This document shows, piece after piece, positions 1 through 12,130 of a stretch of DNA of 64,000 nucleotides. Both the position numbers and the translations under genes were made by a program. Each line of letters starts with the position of its first letter. The stretch's first letter is position 1. The notes beneath the pieces were generated by a model that did not search any database, was not told the origin of the DNA, and saw only the letters and a program-made list of their open reading frames with translations. The stretch is from Aquatica leii (Eukaryota > Arthropoda > Insecta > Coleoptera > Lampyridae), in contig CM069438.1 of NCBI GenBank assembly GCA_035610365.1, forward strand, positions 55,052,837 to 55,116,836, given 5' to 3'.

Positions 1-984
1 CGACGATACGTCATTTCCTGTATCAAATATCAATACGCAACTCATAGCGGTATGTTATGGAATATCGGTGCATATCGGAGTATCGAAACGTATCGGAATA
101 TCTATCGATATTTCGTACATTCCAAAACATTCTAATATTTCCATTATTAACATTTTTTAAACTTAGATCCACTGTTTTTATAGTGTAAAAATGTGTTCCC
201 TTTGTATTTTAGGAAGACGTGTTCTTCAATGCTATGAAAAATGGTAGGGTCGGCAATAAGGCAATTTCTAGATCAAATATTAATATACGATTCGTATTAA
301 TATGTATTGGAATATTCGTACGTATCGGAATATCTAACAATACATATCAAAACCACTTAATATTTCTATGATTCATTATTAAGTTCTTTTGTATTTAGAT
401 CTCATGTTCTTTTATCTTGAAAAAATGTACTCTCTTTCTGTTTTACTAAGACGTGTTCTTCAATGTTATATAAAATGTAAATGTCGGCGATACGGCATTT
501 TCTGAATCAAATATCAATACGCGATGCATATCGATATTTCTTGGAATATCGGCACGTATCGGAATATCTAATGATACATATCAGATAACTTCATATTTCT
601 ATTATTAATTATTAATACCTTTTGTATTTAGATCTCCTGTTCTTTTATTTTTTAAAAATGTGTTCTCTTTACCTTTTACTAAAACGTGTTCTTCAATACT
701 ACATAAAATGTAAGCGTCTGCAATAAAGCAATTTCTATATCAAATATTAATACGCTATTCATATCGATATGGAATGGCATATTTGTAGTGTTCTTCAATA
801 CCATATAACATGCAGAGGTGCTAGATTTGGCATTTTCGATCTGATATACTGTTCTTTTATCTTGTTAAAATGTGTTCTGGAATATCGGAGTATGAGTACA
901 TATCGGAATATCTATCGATACATATCAAAATATCTTAATATTTCTATTATTAACGTCTTTGTATTTAAACCCACTGTTTTTATC
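1..984. repeat. Degenerate ~234 bp AT-rich tandem repeat
   Basis: The stretch repeats a block containing GTGTTCTTCAAT, a run of TATCGGAATATC-like words, and a TTTGTATTTAGATC segment. The anchor gttcttcaat falls at 221, 455, 688 and 790, so two spacings are 234 and 233 bp and the last unit is shortened to about 100 bp. Words built on ATATCG/CGATAT recur throughout. The array starts before the window and ends where a Tc1-like relic begins. No coding potential is seen. Confidence 0.75.
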
Positions 985-1200
985 AAACGAGACTTACTCC
1001 CATAAGATATAGCACCGCATACCATAATCCCTAGCGTGCCGCACAATCCGCTCAACAGAAAATTGATCATTGCGCCGTTCCCCACATCTTTGTTGCGGTC
1101 ATCATGCATCTCCAAACAGAATCGGTAGTCATCACTGAATGCCATTCCAAGTTCCAGTGAAGTCGCATCCAACACCGCTCCAAACGTTGAGCCGTCAGTG
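985..1200 (-). pseudogene. Tc1-like transposase relic (central fragment)
   Basis: Read on the minus strand, this segment gives FSDDYRFCLEMHDDR and then IMVCGAISYGSKSRLI. These match the usual Tc1-family blocks around the second catalytic aspartate region (FSDESRF...HDGR) and the following MVWGAISY motif. The reading frame shifts between blocks: the RLHWNLEW segment lies in a different frame from the FSDD block. Only the middle of a transposase of about 340 residues remains, with no helix-turn-helix start and no terminal repeats. It belongs to the same family as the nested copy at 16966-19286, because both share a distinctive block just before the MVWG-like motif. It cannot encode an active enzyme. 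Confidence 0.7.
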
Positions 1201-3454
1201 ATAGCACCGGATTTGGACGATAAAATTGCAATCCAAAACTTCTAAACTATTCGAAGGGTTACAGTACGACCATCATTGCCTAACCATTAATGGGCGATTA
1301 ATCAGGCACTAGAAAGTCTCTCCTGCACCTCATTTGTATGCCTCCGTCTCCCAGTTTCTTGTCTACGACAATTCTGACCTTGCCTAGTCCATGCCTGATG
1401 GCAGCGCATAATAAAACCTACCCTCATTCTCTCTCTCTCTCATTCTTTGTTATAGCAAAAGCACTGTTACTGTTAGTTAAATTAGAACCGTTGGTCAAGA
1501 TGTATCAAATTCCAACGAAGAAATTGAAAATTGCCAATTTTGTAAAAGTCGATCATACTTCCAATCGGCTCTATAGACAAGACCGAAGTTTTTGAAGGGT
1601 AATTTTAGGCAAAATATGATAAATTGGTTAAATTATTAGATTGGAAACCTATCAGTGTTTACAGTAAACCAAAACAGGAATTAGTAAATCTCGATTTTGT
1701 TTCGTCATTTACTCGGAAACTTTTGTTTTGAAAAATGTACTAAACGCATCGTCATAAAAATAACCATCGATAATTACATAATACTTAGCAACAATGTTGA
1801 AAGAAGAACGCCGCGAGGAACTAATATAAACCGTGGTAACTGTATTAATCAGATCCAATTACTTTACTGCGAGGTCAGGAATAATTAAAGAACCTTTTAG
1901 TCGCAATTTTGCTATGACGTTTAATTGTCTCAATCATCAAATTTTCAAAATTCGTGAAAATCCGATACATCGAAGACGTAATTATTTCCTTACAACAAAG
2001 AAGTCGTCATTTTTACAGTTAATTCGAGGTGTAAAATTTTCCTAATTTGTTTATCGATTATAGATTTTATACAATGACATTGGTGACGCTTTTGGGACTA
2101 TAATAAATCATCTCAAACGAGCAGTTTCGTATCAAATTTATAAAACAGCTCCTTTATCGACGTAAATAATAAACAAATAAATTCAAACTTGTACACAAAC
2201 AACACATATTGATAAAAAAAAATTAATACTGTTGTATGAATTATTTAAGTGTTTAAGTAATAACAACCTTGAACAAACTATCCAAGAATTAATAATAATT
2301 TCGCATAGCTACAGAATAAATTGCTCAACTCTTTGTTTATTTAATTTTTTTTTTGAACGTCACAATTACGATAGCTTTTTCAACTTTTGACATACGGAAA
2401 ATCGATGTATAAGAAACTAAAAAAAGACAAAAGTTTTATTTCGCTTTTAATTTCCATTCGGTGACGTCAATTTATTTAATAACGCGAAAAAATCCGTCGC
2501 GTATTCAGAAAAAATCCAATTAGAAAAGTTCGGAAAACGAACTGCATTTAGAGACTCGTTCAAATACGCGAAAATTAGTTCGAACTTTGATAATTAAAAA
2601 TTCGTTTTCTGGGAAAATAAATCGACGTTTCCCAGAAACTCGTAATCGACTTATAAATATTTTCTTTGATTGTCGTAAATAAGCTCATGTTCGATATTGC
2701 CATTATTACTCGAAATGAATATAAAACACAATCCATTTTCCCTGTTATTACAAATAAATTGAACACAAATTGTTTACTTTATAAACTAATTATAGAGGTT
2801 TTTGAGGCGTGTATCAATCACTCGTACATTTTAAAATTCAAAACAACAAATTCAATTTTCCGTAAAAAAAAATTACGAAATATCAAGTGTAATCCCCCTT
2901 TAAAGTTTGTGGGGTGAGCAAACTCGATTTACTTCCTTAAAATTCGAATCAATACCCCCATCGATAATGTCTACTCATCTTTGAATATCTGAAAATATTA
3001 AGCATGCAAATTCAGTGACGACACTGCAATATTAAATATTTTCCTCCCCTGTGTGGCGAAATCGCCAATAAACACAAAATCAACTCTTTCTTCAAAATTG
3101 CAATAAAGATAAAATGACGAAAAACTTCGCAGTGAGAAAATTTCGTAAGCGCAATAATGAAAGGATAAAAATAATTAAATAAAATAGATATTAATGTGAA
3201 GGTCCATTTCGTTAACTTGGCCAAAATACATATTTTTCAGATTTTATCAGAAAATATTAAAAAGTCGTGAAAGCATCATGTTACATTCACAATAGGGACG
3301 AAACGTTTGCATAAACAATTAGGTTGAACGGAAAGCTGACCGTGAATTTTTCATGAAATTGTGAAACTATTGCACATCGTTCAACGATTAGGGTACCTAA
3401 AGACAAGGGTCGAACATAAAATATTAAAGAATAAAATTCTATTTCAGTTTGGTG
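1201..3454. other. AT-rich DNA without recognisable gene
   Basis: I see no conserved protein, RNA gene or ordered repeat here. A short CT microsatellite lies at about 1428-1442. The open frames are short and their composition follows the AT-rich background. Confidence 0.5.
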
Positions 3455-6400
3455 TTTTTATAGTTATTGTTATGTAAACATAATTTGTGAAATACTTATA
3501 TATACTAGTATGAACTTAAATAAAATATATAAAAATTAGTTCATTAAAATCTACGGTAAAGTTGTGTTAACTAGTGAGTCACGAATTAGACAGCAAATCG
3601 TACGCCGATTCACTACAGAAACGAATCTATGTAGTGAATCCGAATCGTTTTAAACACATTGTTTATTTCGTTTAAGAAATAAATTAATATGAACGACTCT
3701 TTAATGTGAACGACTCAAAGTGATTCAATTTTTTTAACTCAGTGTTACACATGCGCAAAAAGAAAAAATCCCTACTAACCACAGTGCAATTTGAGCTTGA
3801 AATATATCAATAATTTGACGAATCAAACAAGTTCGAATCAGTTACTTGTTCAGCATCAAAATCAATGATTGCCTAACATAAATTGCGAGAAAGTTATATT
3901 ATAAATATATCAATTATATAAAAACGAGTTCATCAAAAACTATTATGAAGTGATGAGTCACGAAATATTTAGAAATAGATTCGTTCACTGATTCACTACA
4001 TAAACGATTCTCAGTACGAATCGGTTATAAAACGGCATAATGAATTGTTATTTATTTCGTTTATGAAACGAGTCAAAGTGATTCGATTCACCACAGCAAA
4101 CAATTTCTCCAACCGCTAATGTTACGCTTCGAATGCACCAATCACCCACAACTGTAAAATCTGTAGTACACACGCGTGAAATTAAATCCCTACCAACCAC
4201 AATGGAGTTCATTGTATCTATAATTTCACGAATGAATCGAGTTCGAATCCGTTACTTTTTGAGGAGCAAAACCATTGATTCTCTAACGACAAGTAGTATA
4301 TTAATTTATTGTTATGTAAACATAAATTGTGTGAAAGTTATATATAGTACATTAAATAAAATATTTAAAAATTACGATAAAGTTGCGTTAACTAGTGATG
4401 AGTCACGATTTATCTAGAAATCAAGTCGTTTACTGATTCTCTAGAGTAGCAATTCTCAGTACTAAAGAATCCTTACAAATCGGTTTAAAAGCGTCATAAT
4501 AAAACGTTATTTAATTCTTCTATGAGACGAATTAATCTGAACGAGTCAAAGTGATTCGATTCACCACAGAAAACGGTTTCTCCAATCGCTGCTGTTACGC
4601 TTAGAATGCACTACGCTTTTTTAAACCGATCGCCCACATCAATGTTACAAACGCGTGAAAAGAAAAAATCCCTACCAACTCCAGTGTATTTTGAGCCTTT
4701 CTAAAGACAACAGGTATATTAACAAGCAAGTTATTGTTGTGTAAATATGAATTGTGAGCAAGTTATGTATATAGTATGCATATTGTATAAAATATACAAA
4801 AATTAATTCATTACTATAAAGTTGCCTTAACTAGTGATGAATCACGAATTATTTAAAAATCAAGTTTTCACTGATTCACTAAAGAAATAATTCTAAATAC
4901 TGAAGAATCATTCCAAATTATTTTTAAAACATTATTTTTTTCGTTTATGAAACGAATTAATATGAACGAGTTAAAATGATTCAATTCGCCACAGTACACG
5001 ATTTCTCCAACGCATCCAAAATGCAGTTCGAGCCTAAGCTATATCTATAATTTGACGAATCAAAAGAGTTCGTATCCGTTGATTGTTGAGCATCAAAACC
5101 ATGGTTTTAAATATAGTAACTTATTGTTATGTAAATAAAAACTGTCAGAAAGTTATATATAGTACATTTCATAAAATATATAAAAATTACGATAAAGTTG
5201 CTTTAACTAGTAATGAGTCACGAATGATTTAGAAATCAAGTTGTTCACTGATTCTTCTCTAAAGAAACAATTTTAATTATCATCATCATATAATCATTCA
5301 CAATGCAGTTCGAGTCTGAATTATATCTATAATTTAACGAATCAAACGAGTTCGTATCCGTTGCTGGTTGAGCCGCAAAATCATTGTTTTTTAAAGACAA
5401 GTAGTATATTAACTTATTGTTATGTAAACATAAATTGCGAGAAAGTGATATATAGTACATTATATAAAATATATAAAAATTACGATAAAGTTGCCTTAAC
5501 TAGTGATGAGTCACGAATTATTTAAAATCAACTCTTCACTGATTCATTAGAGAAATGATTCTAAGTACTGAAGAATCATTCCAAATTGTTTTCAAAACGT
5601 TATTTATTTCGTTCATGAAACGAATTAATATGAACGAGTCAAAATGATTCGATTCGCCACAGTGAATGATTTGTCCAATCACTACTGTTACGCTTAGAAT
5701 GTAGTTTATTTTTTTAAAACAACTGTAAAATCAATGTTACTAATGCGTTAAAAGAAAAAATCTCCAATCACAGTGCACTTTGAGTCTGAATTATTTCTAT
5801 ACTTTGACGAAACAAACGAGTTCGAATTCATTATTTTTTGACTATCAAAACGATTGTTTATCTAAAGACAAGTAGTATATTAATTTATTGTTAAGTAAAC
5901 ATGAATTGTGAGAAAGTTATATACAGTATGAGTATTATATAAAATATACAAAAATTAGTTCATTAAAAACTACGATGCAGTTGCGTCAACTAGTGATGAG
6001 TCACGAATTATTTAAAAATCAATTCGTTCACTGATTCACTACAGGAACAATTCTGAGTACTGAAGAATCATTCTAAATTAGTTTAAAAACGTTATAACGA
6101 ATAGTTATTTGTTTCGTTTATAAAACGAGTTAAATGAGTTAAAATGATTCAATTCACCACAGTACACGATTTCTCCAACGCATCCAACATGCAGTTCGAG
6201 CTTAAACTATATCTATAATTTGACGAATCGAACGAGTTCGTATCCGTTGTTTGTTAAGCATCAAAATCATGGTTTTTGAATGTAGTAACTTATTGTTATG
6301 TAAATATAAACTGTGAGAAAGTTATATATAGTACATTACATAAAATATATAAAAATTACGATAAAGTTGTTTTAACTAGTGACGAATTATTTAAAAATCA

Positions 6401-9400
6401 ATTTGTTCACTAATTCTTCTTTAAAGAAACGATTTTAATTACTGAAGAATCATTTCTTATTAGTTTAAATCGCCATAATAAATCTCTATTTATTTCGTTT
6501 ATGAAACGAATTCATCTGAACGAGTCAAAGTGATTCGATTCAATAGTGAACAACTTCTTAAATCAGTGCTGTTACGCTTTTTTTTCAACAAATCACGCAC
6601 ACTGTAAAATCAGTGTAACACACGAAAAAATCCCTATCAACCACAATGCAGTTCGAGCCTATACTATATCTATAATTTGAGAAATCAAACAAATTCTAAT
6701 TGAGCATCAAAACCATTGATTTTCTAAATACAAAGAGAAAGTTATCTATAGTACATTATATGAAATATATAAAAATGACGATAAAGTTGCCTTAACTAGT
6801 GATGAGTGACGAAGTATTTAAAGATCAAGTCGTTCAATGATTCACTACAGGAGCGATTCTGAGTACTGAAGAATCATTCCGAATTGTTTTAAAAACGTCA
6901 TAATAAATCGTTATTTATTTTGTTTAAAAAACGAATTAACATGAACGAGTCAAAGTGATTCGATTCACTACAGTAAATTTTTACAATCTGTTACGCTTAG
7001 AATGCATTACGTTTTTTTGAACCAATCATTCACAATGCAGTTCGAGCCTGAATTATATCTATAATTTAACGAATCAAACGAGTTTGTATCCGTTACTTGT
7101 TGAACCTCAAAATCATTGTTTTTTAAAGACAAGTAGTACATTAACTTATTGTTATGTAAACATAAATTGTGAGAAAGTGATATATAGTACATTATATAAA
7201 ATACATAAAAATTACGATAAAGTTGCCTTAACTAGTGATGAGTCACAAATTATTTAAAAATCAACTCTTCACTGATTCACTAGAGAAATGATTCTAAGTA
7301 CTGAAGAATCATTCCAAACTGTTTTCAAAACGTTATTTATTTCGTTTATGAAACGAATTAATATAAACGAGTCAAAATGATTCGATTCGCCACAACGAGC
7401 CATTTCACCAATCACTACTGTTACGCTTAGAATGTAATTTATTTTTTAAAAACCATTGTAAAATAAATGGTACTAATGCGTTAAAAGAAGAAATCTCCAA
7501 TCACAGCGCACTTTGAGTCTGAATTATTTCTATATTTTGACGAAACAAAAAAGTTCGAATTCATTATTTTTTTACTATCAAAACGATTGTTTATCGAAAG
7601 ACAAGTAGTATATTAATTTATAGTTAAGTAAACATGAATTGTGATACAGTACGAGTATTATATAACATATACAAAAATTAGTTCATTAAAAACTACGATG
7701 CAGTTGCGTCAACTAGTGATAAGTCACGAATTATTTAAAAATCATTTCGTTCACTGATTCACTGCAGGAACAATTCTGAGCACTGAAGAATCATTCCAAA
7801 TCGGTTTAAAAACGTTATAACGAATAGTTATTTATTTCGTTTATGAAACGAATTAATATGAACGAGTTGAAATGATTCGATTCAGCACAGTAAAGGATTT
7901 CTCCAACGCTTAAGCTATATCTATAATTTGACAAATCAAACGAGTTCGTATCCGTTGTTTATTGAGCATCAAAATCATGGTTTTTTAATGTAGTAACTTA
8001 TGGTTATGTAAATATAAACTGCGAGAAAGTTTTATATAGTACATAACATAAAATATATAAAAATTACGATACAGTTACTTTAACTAGTGACGAATTATTT
8101 AGAAATCAAGTTGTTCACTGATTCTTCTCTAAAGAAACGATTTTAATTACTGAAGAATCATTCTGTATTAGTTTAAATCGCTATAATAAACCTCTATTTT
8201 GTTTGTTTATGGAACGAGTCAAAGTGATTCGATTCACCAGTGAACAATTTCTTAAATCGGTGCTGATACGCTTAGAACGCACTACGTTTTTTTAAACAAA
8301 TCACGCACACTGTAAAATCAGTGTTACACACAAAAAATGCCTACCAACCACAGTGCATTTCGAGCCTATACTATATCTATAATTTGAGGAATCAAACGAA
8401 TTCTAATTGAGCATCAAAACCATTGATTTTCTAAATACAAGATGTATATGACTGTTACGTAAACATAAACTGTGAGAAAGTTATGTATAGTACATTATAC
8501 AAAATATATAAAAATGACGATAAAGTTGCCTTAACTAGTGATGAGTGACGAATTATTTAAAGATCAAGTCGTTCAATGATTCACTACAGGAGCGATTCTG
8601 AGTACTGAAGAATCATGCCGAATTGGTTTAAAAGCGTCATAATGAATCGTTGGTTATTTTGTTTAAAAAACAAATTAATATGAACGAGTCAAAGTGATTC
8701 GATTCACCACAGTAAACGATTTTTACAATCTGTTACGCTAAGAATGCATTACGTTTTTTTTTGAACCAATCATCCATAATGCAGTTCGAGCCTGAATTAT
8801 ATCTATAATTTAACGAATCAGAAGAGTTCGTACCCGTTACGTGTTGAGCATCAAAATCATTGTTTTTTAAAGACAAATAGTACATTGACTTATTGTTATG
8901 TAAACATAAATTGTGTGAAAGTGATATAATTATTTAGAAATCCAGTCGTTCACTGATTCACTACAAGAGCGAATCTAAGTAGTGAAGAATCATACCAAAT
9001 CAGTTTAAAAACGTTATAATGAATCGCTATTTATTTCGTTTATGAGACGAATTAATATGAACGAGTTAAAGTGATTCCATTCACCACAGATTTCGTTTAT
9101 GAGACGAATTAATATGAACGAGTCAAAATGATTCCATTCACCACAGTAAACTATTGTTACGCTTAGAATGCACTAAGTTTTTTTAACCAATCGCCCATAA
9201 GTGTAAAATCAGTGTTACACAAGCAGCAAAACAAAAATCCCATACCAACCACAGTGCAGTTCGAATCTGAATTATATCTATAATTCGACGAATCAAACTA
9301 GTTCGAATGCGTTGCTTGTCCAGCATCAAAACGATTGTAGTAGTCTTATTTATTTTTATGCAAACTTGAATTACGAGAAGGTTATAGTAATATATACTAA

Positions 9401-9757
9401 AACTAGTTCATTCAAAATGACAAAGTTGCGTTAACTAGTCATGAATCACGAATTATTTAGAAGTCAAGTAGCTCACAGTTTTTAAGTACTGAAGAATCAT
9501 TCCAAATCAATTTCAAAAACATTTCAACAAAACAAAACAAAATATTACTGACCTCTCTTTCGTTTATAAAACGAATTAATATAAACGGCTCATTAACGTG
9601 AACGAGTCAAAATAATTTGATTCACCAAAATGATTTCTCCAATCGCTACTGTTACGAATGAATTTTTTTTAGAATTCAACTAATATTGTAAAATCAGTTT
9701 TTGACGAATCAAATGAGTTCGAATTTGCTACTTCTTCAGCATCAAAACCATCGTTTT
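3455..9757. repeat. Tandem array, ~300-490 bp monomers in a ~1.73 kb higher-order repeat
   Basis: Each monomer carries an A/T-rich part (TATATAGTACATTATATAAAA), then TTAACTAGTGATGAGTCACGAA, GATTCACTACAG, GTACTGAAGAATCATTCC, TTATTTCGTTTATGAAACGA and GAACGAGTCAAAGTGATTCG. The ACTAGTGA anchor recurs near 3570, 3950, 4390, 4830, 5205, 5500, 5990, 6375, 6797, 7230, 7710, 8085 and 8540. Spacings are uneven (about 295-490 bp), but the pattern repeats every ~1.72-1.75 kb. For example, the variant block at 5245-5460 is nearly identical to 7007-7192 and again to about 8760-8930. GATTC/GAATC words are strikingly frequent. The short open frames here are chance products of the repeat. Confidence 0.85.
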
Positions 9758-10408
9758 GGTGATATCGTTTGACTGAAAAGTCTCATCAACAAGTTCTTAC
9801 GAATATTCGTCAAACAATAAAATACAGAACTGTTCTGCTCACACCGATTTTAATCTTCTACAGACTATTTCCTGTGAATAGCATAACAGTCAGAAATCGA
9901 TTAATGGAAACTACAAAATATGCTAGTAAAAGAGTAGTTTATTAAATGTTGACGTCGCGAGATTATCAGCCACAACTCTCATTAGATCTCTTAGATTAGA
10001 TTGCACCACGAGAAGGTACTGTGCCTTTATGCAGATTCAAAGTTTGTACGTTCGTTATATTGACACTCAGTTGCATAACACCATAAAGCTCTTAAGAAGC
10101 AGCTCATTTCAGTGGTTTGCAATCTAAACCATCAAACTTTACTTGGTACTTTTGTACAACACCATTGTAAGGTAAGGTCCATTCTACCTCTACCAGTTCT
10201 TTAAAACTTTCAAAGCTTGGTAAAAACAAAGATTACGGTCGAAATCAACACCAGGTTTCAACTTAACAATTAAGTAATTGTGCACATATCAAAGCTGGCA
10301 AAATATTCTTGAAGCAACGCCAAAAACCAAATACGTGTCAGATCGGATTTCTGTTCGTTTTCCAGGCACTAAAAAATTTCCTACAAGAAAAGCGCCTTCT
10401 CTGCTAAA
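9758..10408. other. Unassigned spacer between array and PLE fragment
   Basis: This is non-repetitive DNA of more balanced composition than the array. On the minus strand there are short peptide-like runs, such as one around 10230, that could be old transposon coding sequence. I recognise no family and all frames are broken by stops. Confidence 0.4.
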
Positions 10409-11880
10409 ATGTCAACATTAAGAATGACGGTTGTCAATTTATCTAGTTTGGTCCTCAACTCAGAACAGGAATCGGTGCTTTCTAAGGGTTTGAATTTTGC
10501 GGTTGCTCCCAAACGTATTCCTAAAGAAGATATTTTATGTGCTGTTGAGTCTTCTATAAGACATCTTCCTCGCCACATCTCAGATCCTATTCGTATTAAC
10601 ACTGACAAAATCCTTGAATCATCTAAAATTCCTAAATCCAACATTACTAAGTCGGAAGAGTCAGCTCTAAAAAGTCTTCGTAAGAACCCTTATATTATTG
10701 TTCTTCTAAAGGCAACGCTACTGTAGTTTTGAACCAAATTGATTATGTTACAAAAATCAATTCTATTTGATCTGATGAAACTTACGCTCTTCTAACGCAC
10801 AACCCCACTTCGAGGATTGAACGTGGGGTCAGCCAAACCATCAAATCTTCCAATCTAGCTCCTGAAACTAAACGTCGACTTACCCCATCAGATTCTAAAC
10901 CACCTCGTCTATACGGACTTCCCAAAATTCACAAACAAGGTATTCCTTTTCGACCTATCGTCAGTACTATCAAATCTCCTACCTACAAGCTAGCCAAGTT
11001 CTTGTTCAACATTCTTTGCGAGTTTACACGTAAAACCTCTTCTCACATCCTCAACTCTCAGCATTTTATTCAACACCTAGAAACTATAAAACTTGAACCC
11101 CAAGATCTTCTCGTAAGCTTTGATGTTACTTCACTTTTTACTAAAGTTCCTATTAAGGATTCGCTTATTATCATCAAACAGATTCTGTCTCAACATGGCA
11201 AGGACTTGAGTTTGGTTCCTCTTATTGATAAGTGTCTATCCTCTACTTACTTCCAATTTGATAAGTTTTACGAACAGGTTTCTGGTGCTGCTATGGGTTC
11301 TCTTCTATCACCTGTTGTAGCTAACATTTTTATGGAATCCTTTGAAACGGTTGCCTTGAAGTCATCAATATTAAAACCTAAAGTGTAGTTTAGGTTTTCT
11401 TCTGGGCCATTCTCTTTATCGCAAACCCACCCATACGGACCGATACCTTCATGCTTTGTCTCATCATCATCCTGCACAGAAACGTTCTGTTATTGAACCT
11501 TTGGTTCATCGTGCCTTTTCTATTTGCCAACCTGAGAATCTAGACTCGGAACTCAGTCATCTTACTAGAACCTTAGTGAACAATGGTTATGTAAAGCAAT
11601 ATATTCATAGAGTTATTAATCGTCGTCTACATCCACGTACTCGATTACCTAAGGACATTTCTACTCCCGAATCCAGCCCGAGGGCCTTTTTACTCTACAT
11701 TCACAAGGTTACAGATCAAATAGGGAAACTTCTTCGTAAGAATGGTATTAAACCCATATTCAACTTAATAGGCAAAATCTCTCAGATTCTTCCTTCTCCC
11801 ACGGTACAAACCCGGAAGACATTCTTATCTTAGTATAGATTCCGGCCGTGGAAGCCTTCGCTATTACTTCTAGCCATTAC
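10409..11880 (+). pseudogene. Penelope-like element copy 1: 5'-truncated, endonuclease-deleted
   Basis: Translation in shifting frames gives PLE reverse-transcriptase blocks in order: a finger-region segment with NLSSLVLNSEQESVLSKGLN (about 10430-10495), GLPKIHKQGIPFRPIVST (about 10917-10970), motif A as SFDVTSLFTKVP (about 11116-11150), motif B as GAAMGSLLSPVVANIFME (about 11284-11335), and a C-terminal SHHHPAQKR...FLLYIHKVTDQIGKLL segment (11459-11740). A frameshift near 10711 removes part of the LPADKGNATVV block. A stop follows at about 11386, and a deletion removes motif C (normally YVDD) and the thumb. The frame then runs directly into terminal-repeat sequence (AAACCCGGAAGACATTCT, 11809 onward), so no GIY-YIG endonuclease remains. 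The 5' part upstream of about 10420 is missing compared with copy 2. Confidence 0.88.
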
Positions 11881-12130
11881 TTAGATTGAAGTTTTGTTTC
11901 CAGGGTATAGTAATCAACCCAGGTTTTGTCAGTGGTAATAAATCGTCACATAAAACGGTCCAGACGTTCTAGTGGCACACACGTTTCTGCTTCATTGTGA
12001 GTAAATACTGCACCCATTTCACCGACAGCTTTTTGATCTCTTGGGTAGCACTCTTTTGAAATGCCCATTGGCTATTTCATTTAATTCAATCAATCTCTTA
12101 TCACCATGTACTGTATTTGAATGACCTTTT
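11870..12130 (-). pseudogene. Mariner-like transposase relic
   Basis: The minus strand at 11882-11950 translates to RFITTDKTWVDYYTLETK. This matches the mariner signature around the first catalytic aspartate (FVT.DETWIHHY.PE.K). Upstream on the same strand (about 11960-12080) are broken matches to the segment that precedes it in mariner transposases (FKRVLPKRSK and MGAVFTHNEAET-like). Several frameshifts and substitutions are present, including the expected Glu of DETW changed to Lys. The fragment abuts the 3' end of the PLE copy, so the PLE may have landed next to or inside it. It is a non-functional remnant. Confidence 0.6.

Noticed and set aside
1428..1443. CT microsatellite
   Set aside because: It is too short to be of interest and has no associated feature.
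5245..5460. 71-codon minus-strand frame, near-identical to the one at 7007-7192
   Set aside because: Both are the same higher-order repeat position. The similarity is from repeat duplication, not from a gene family.
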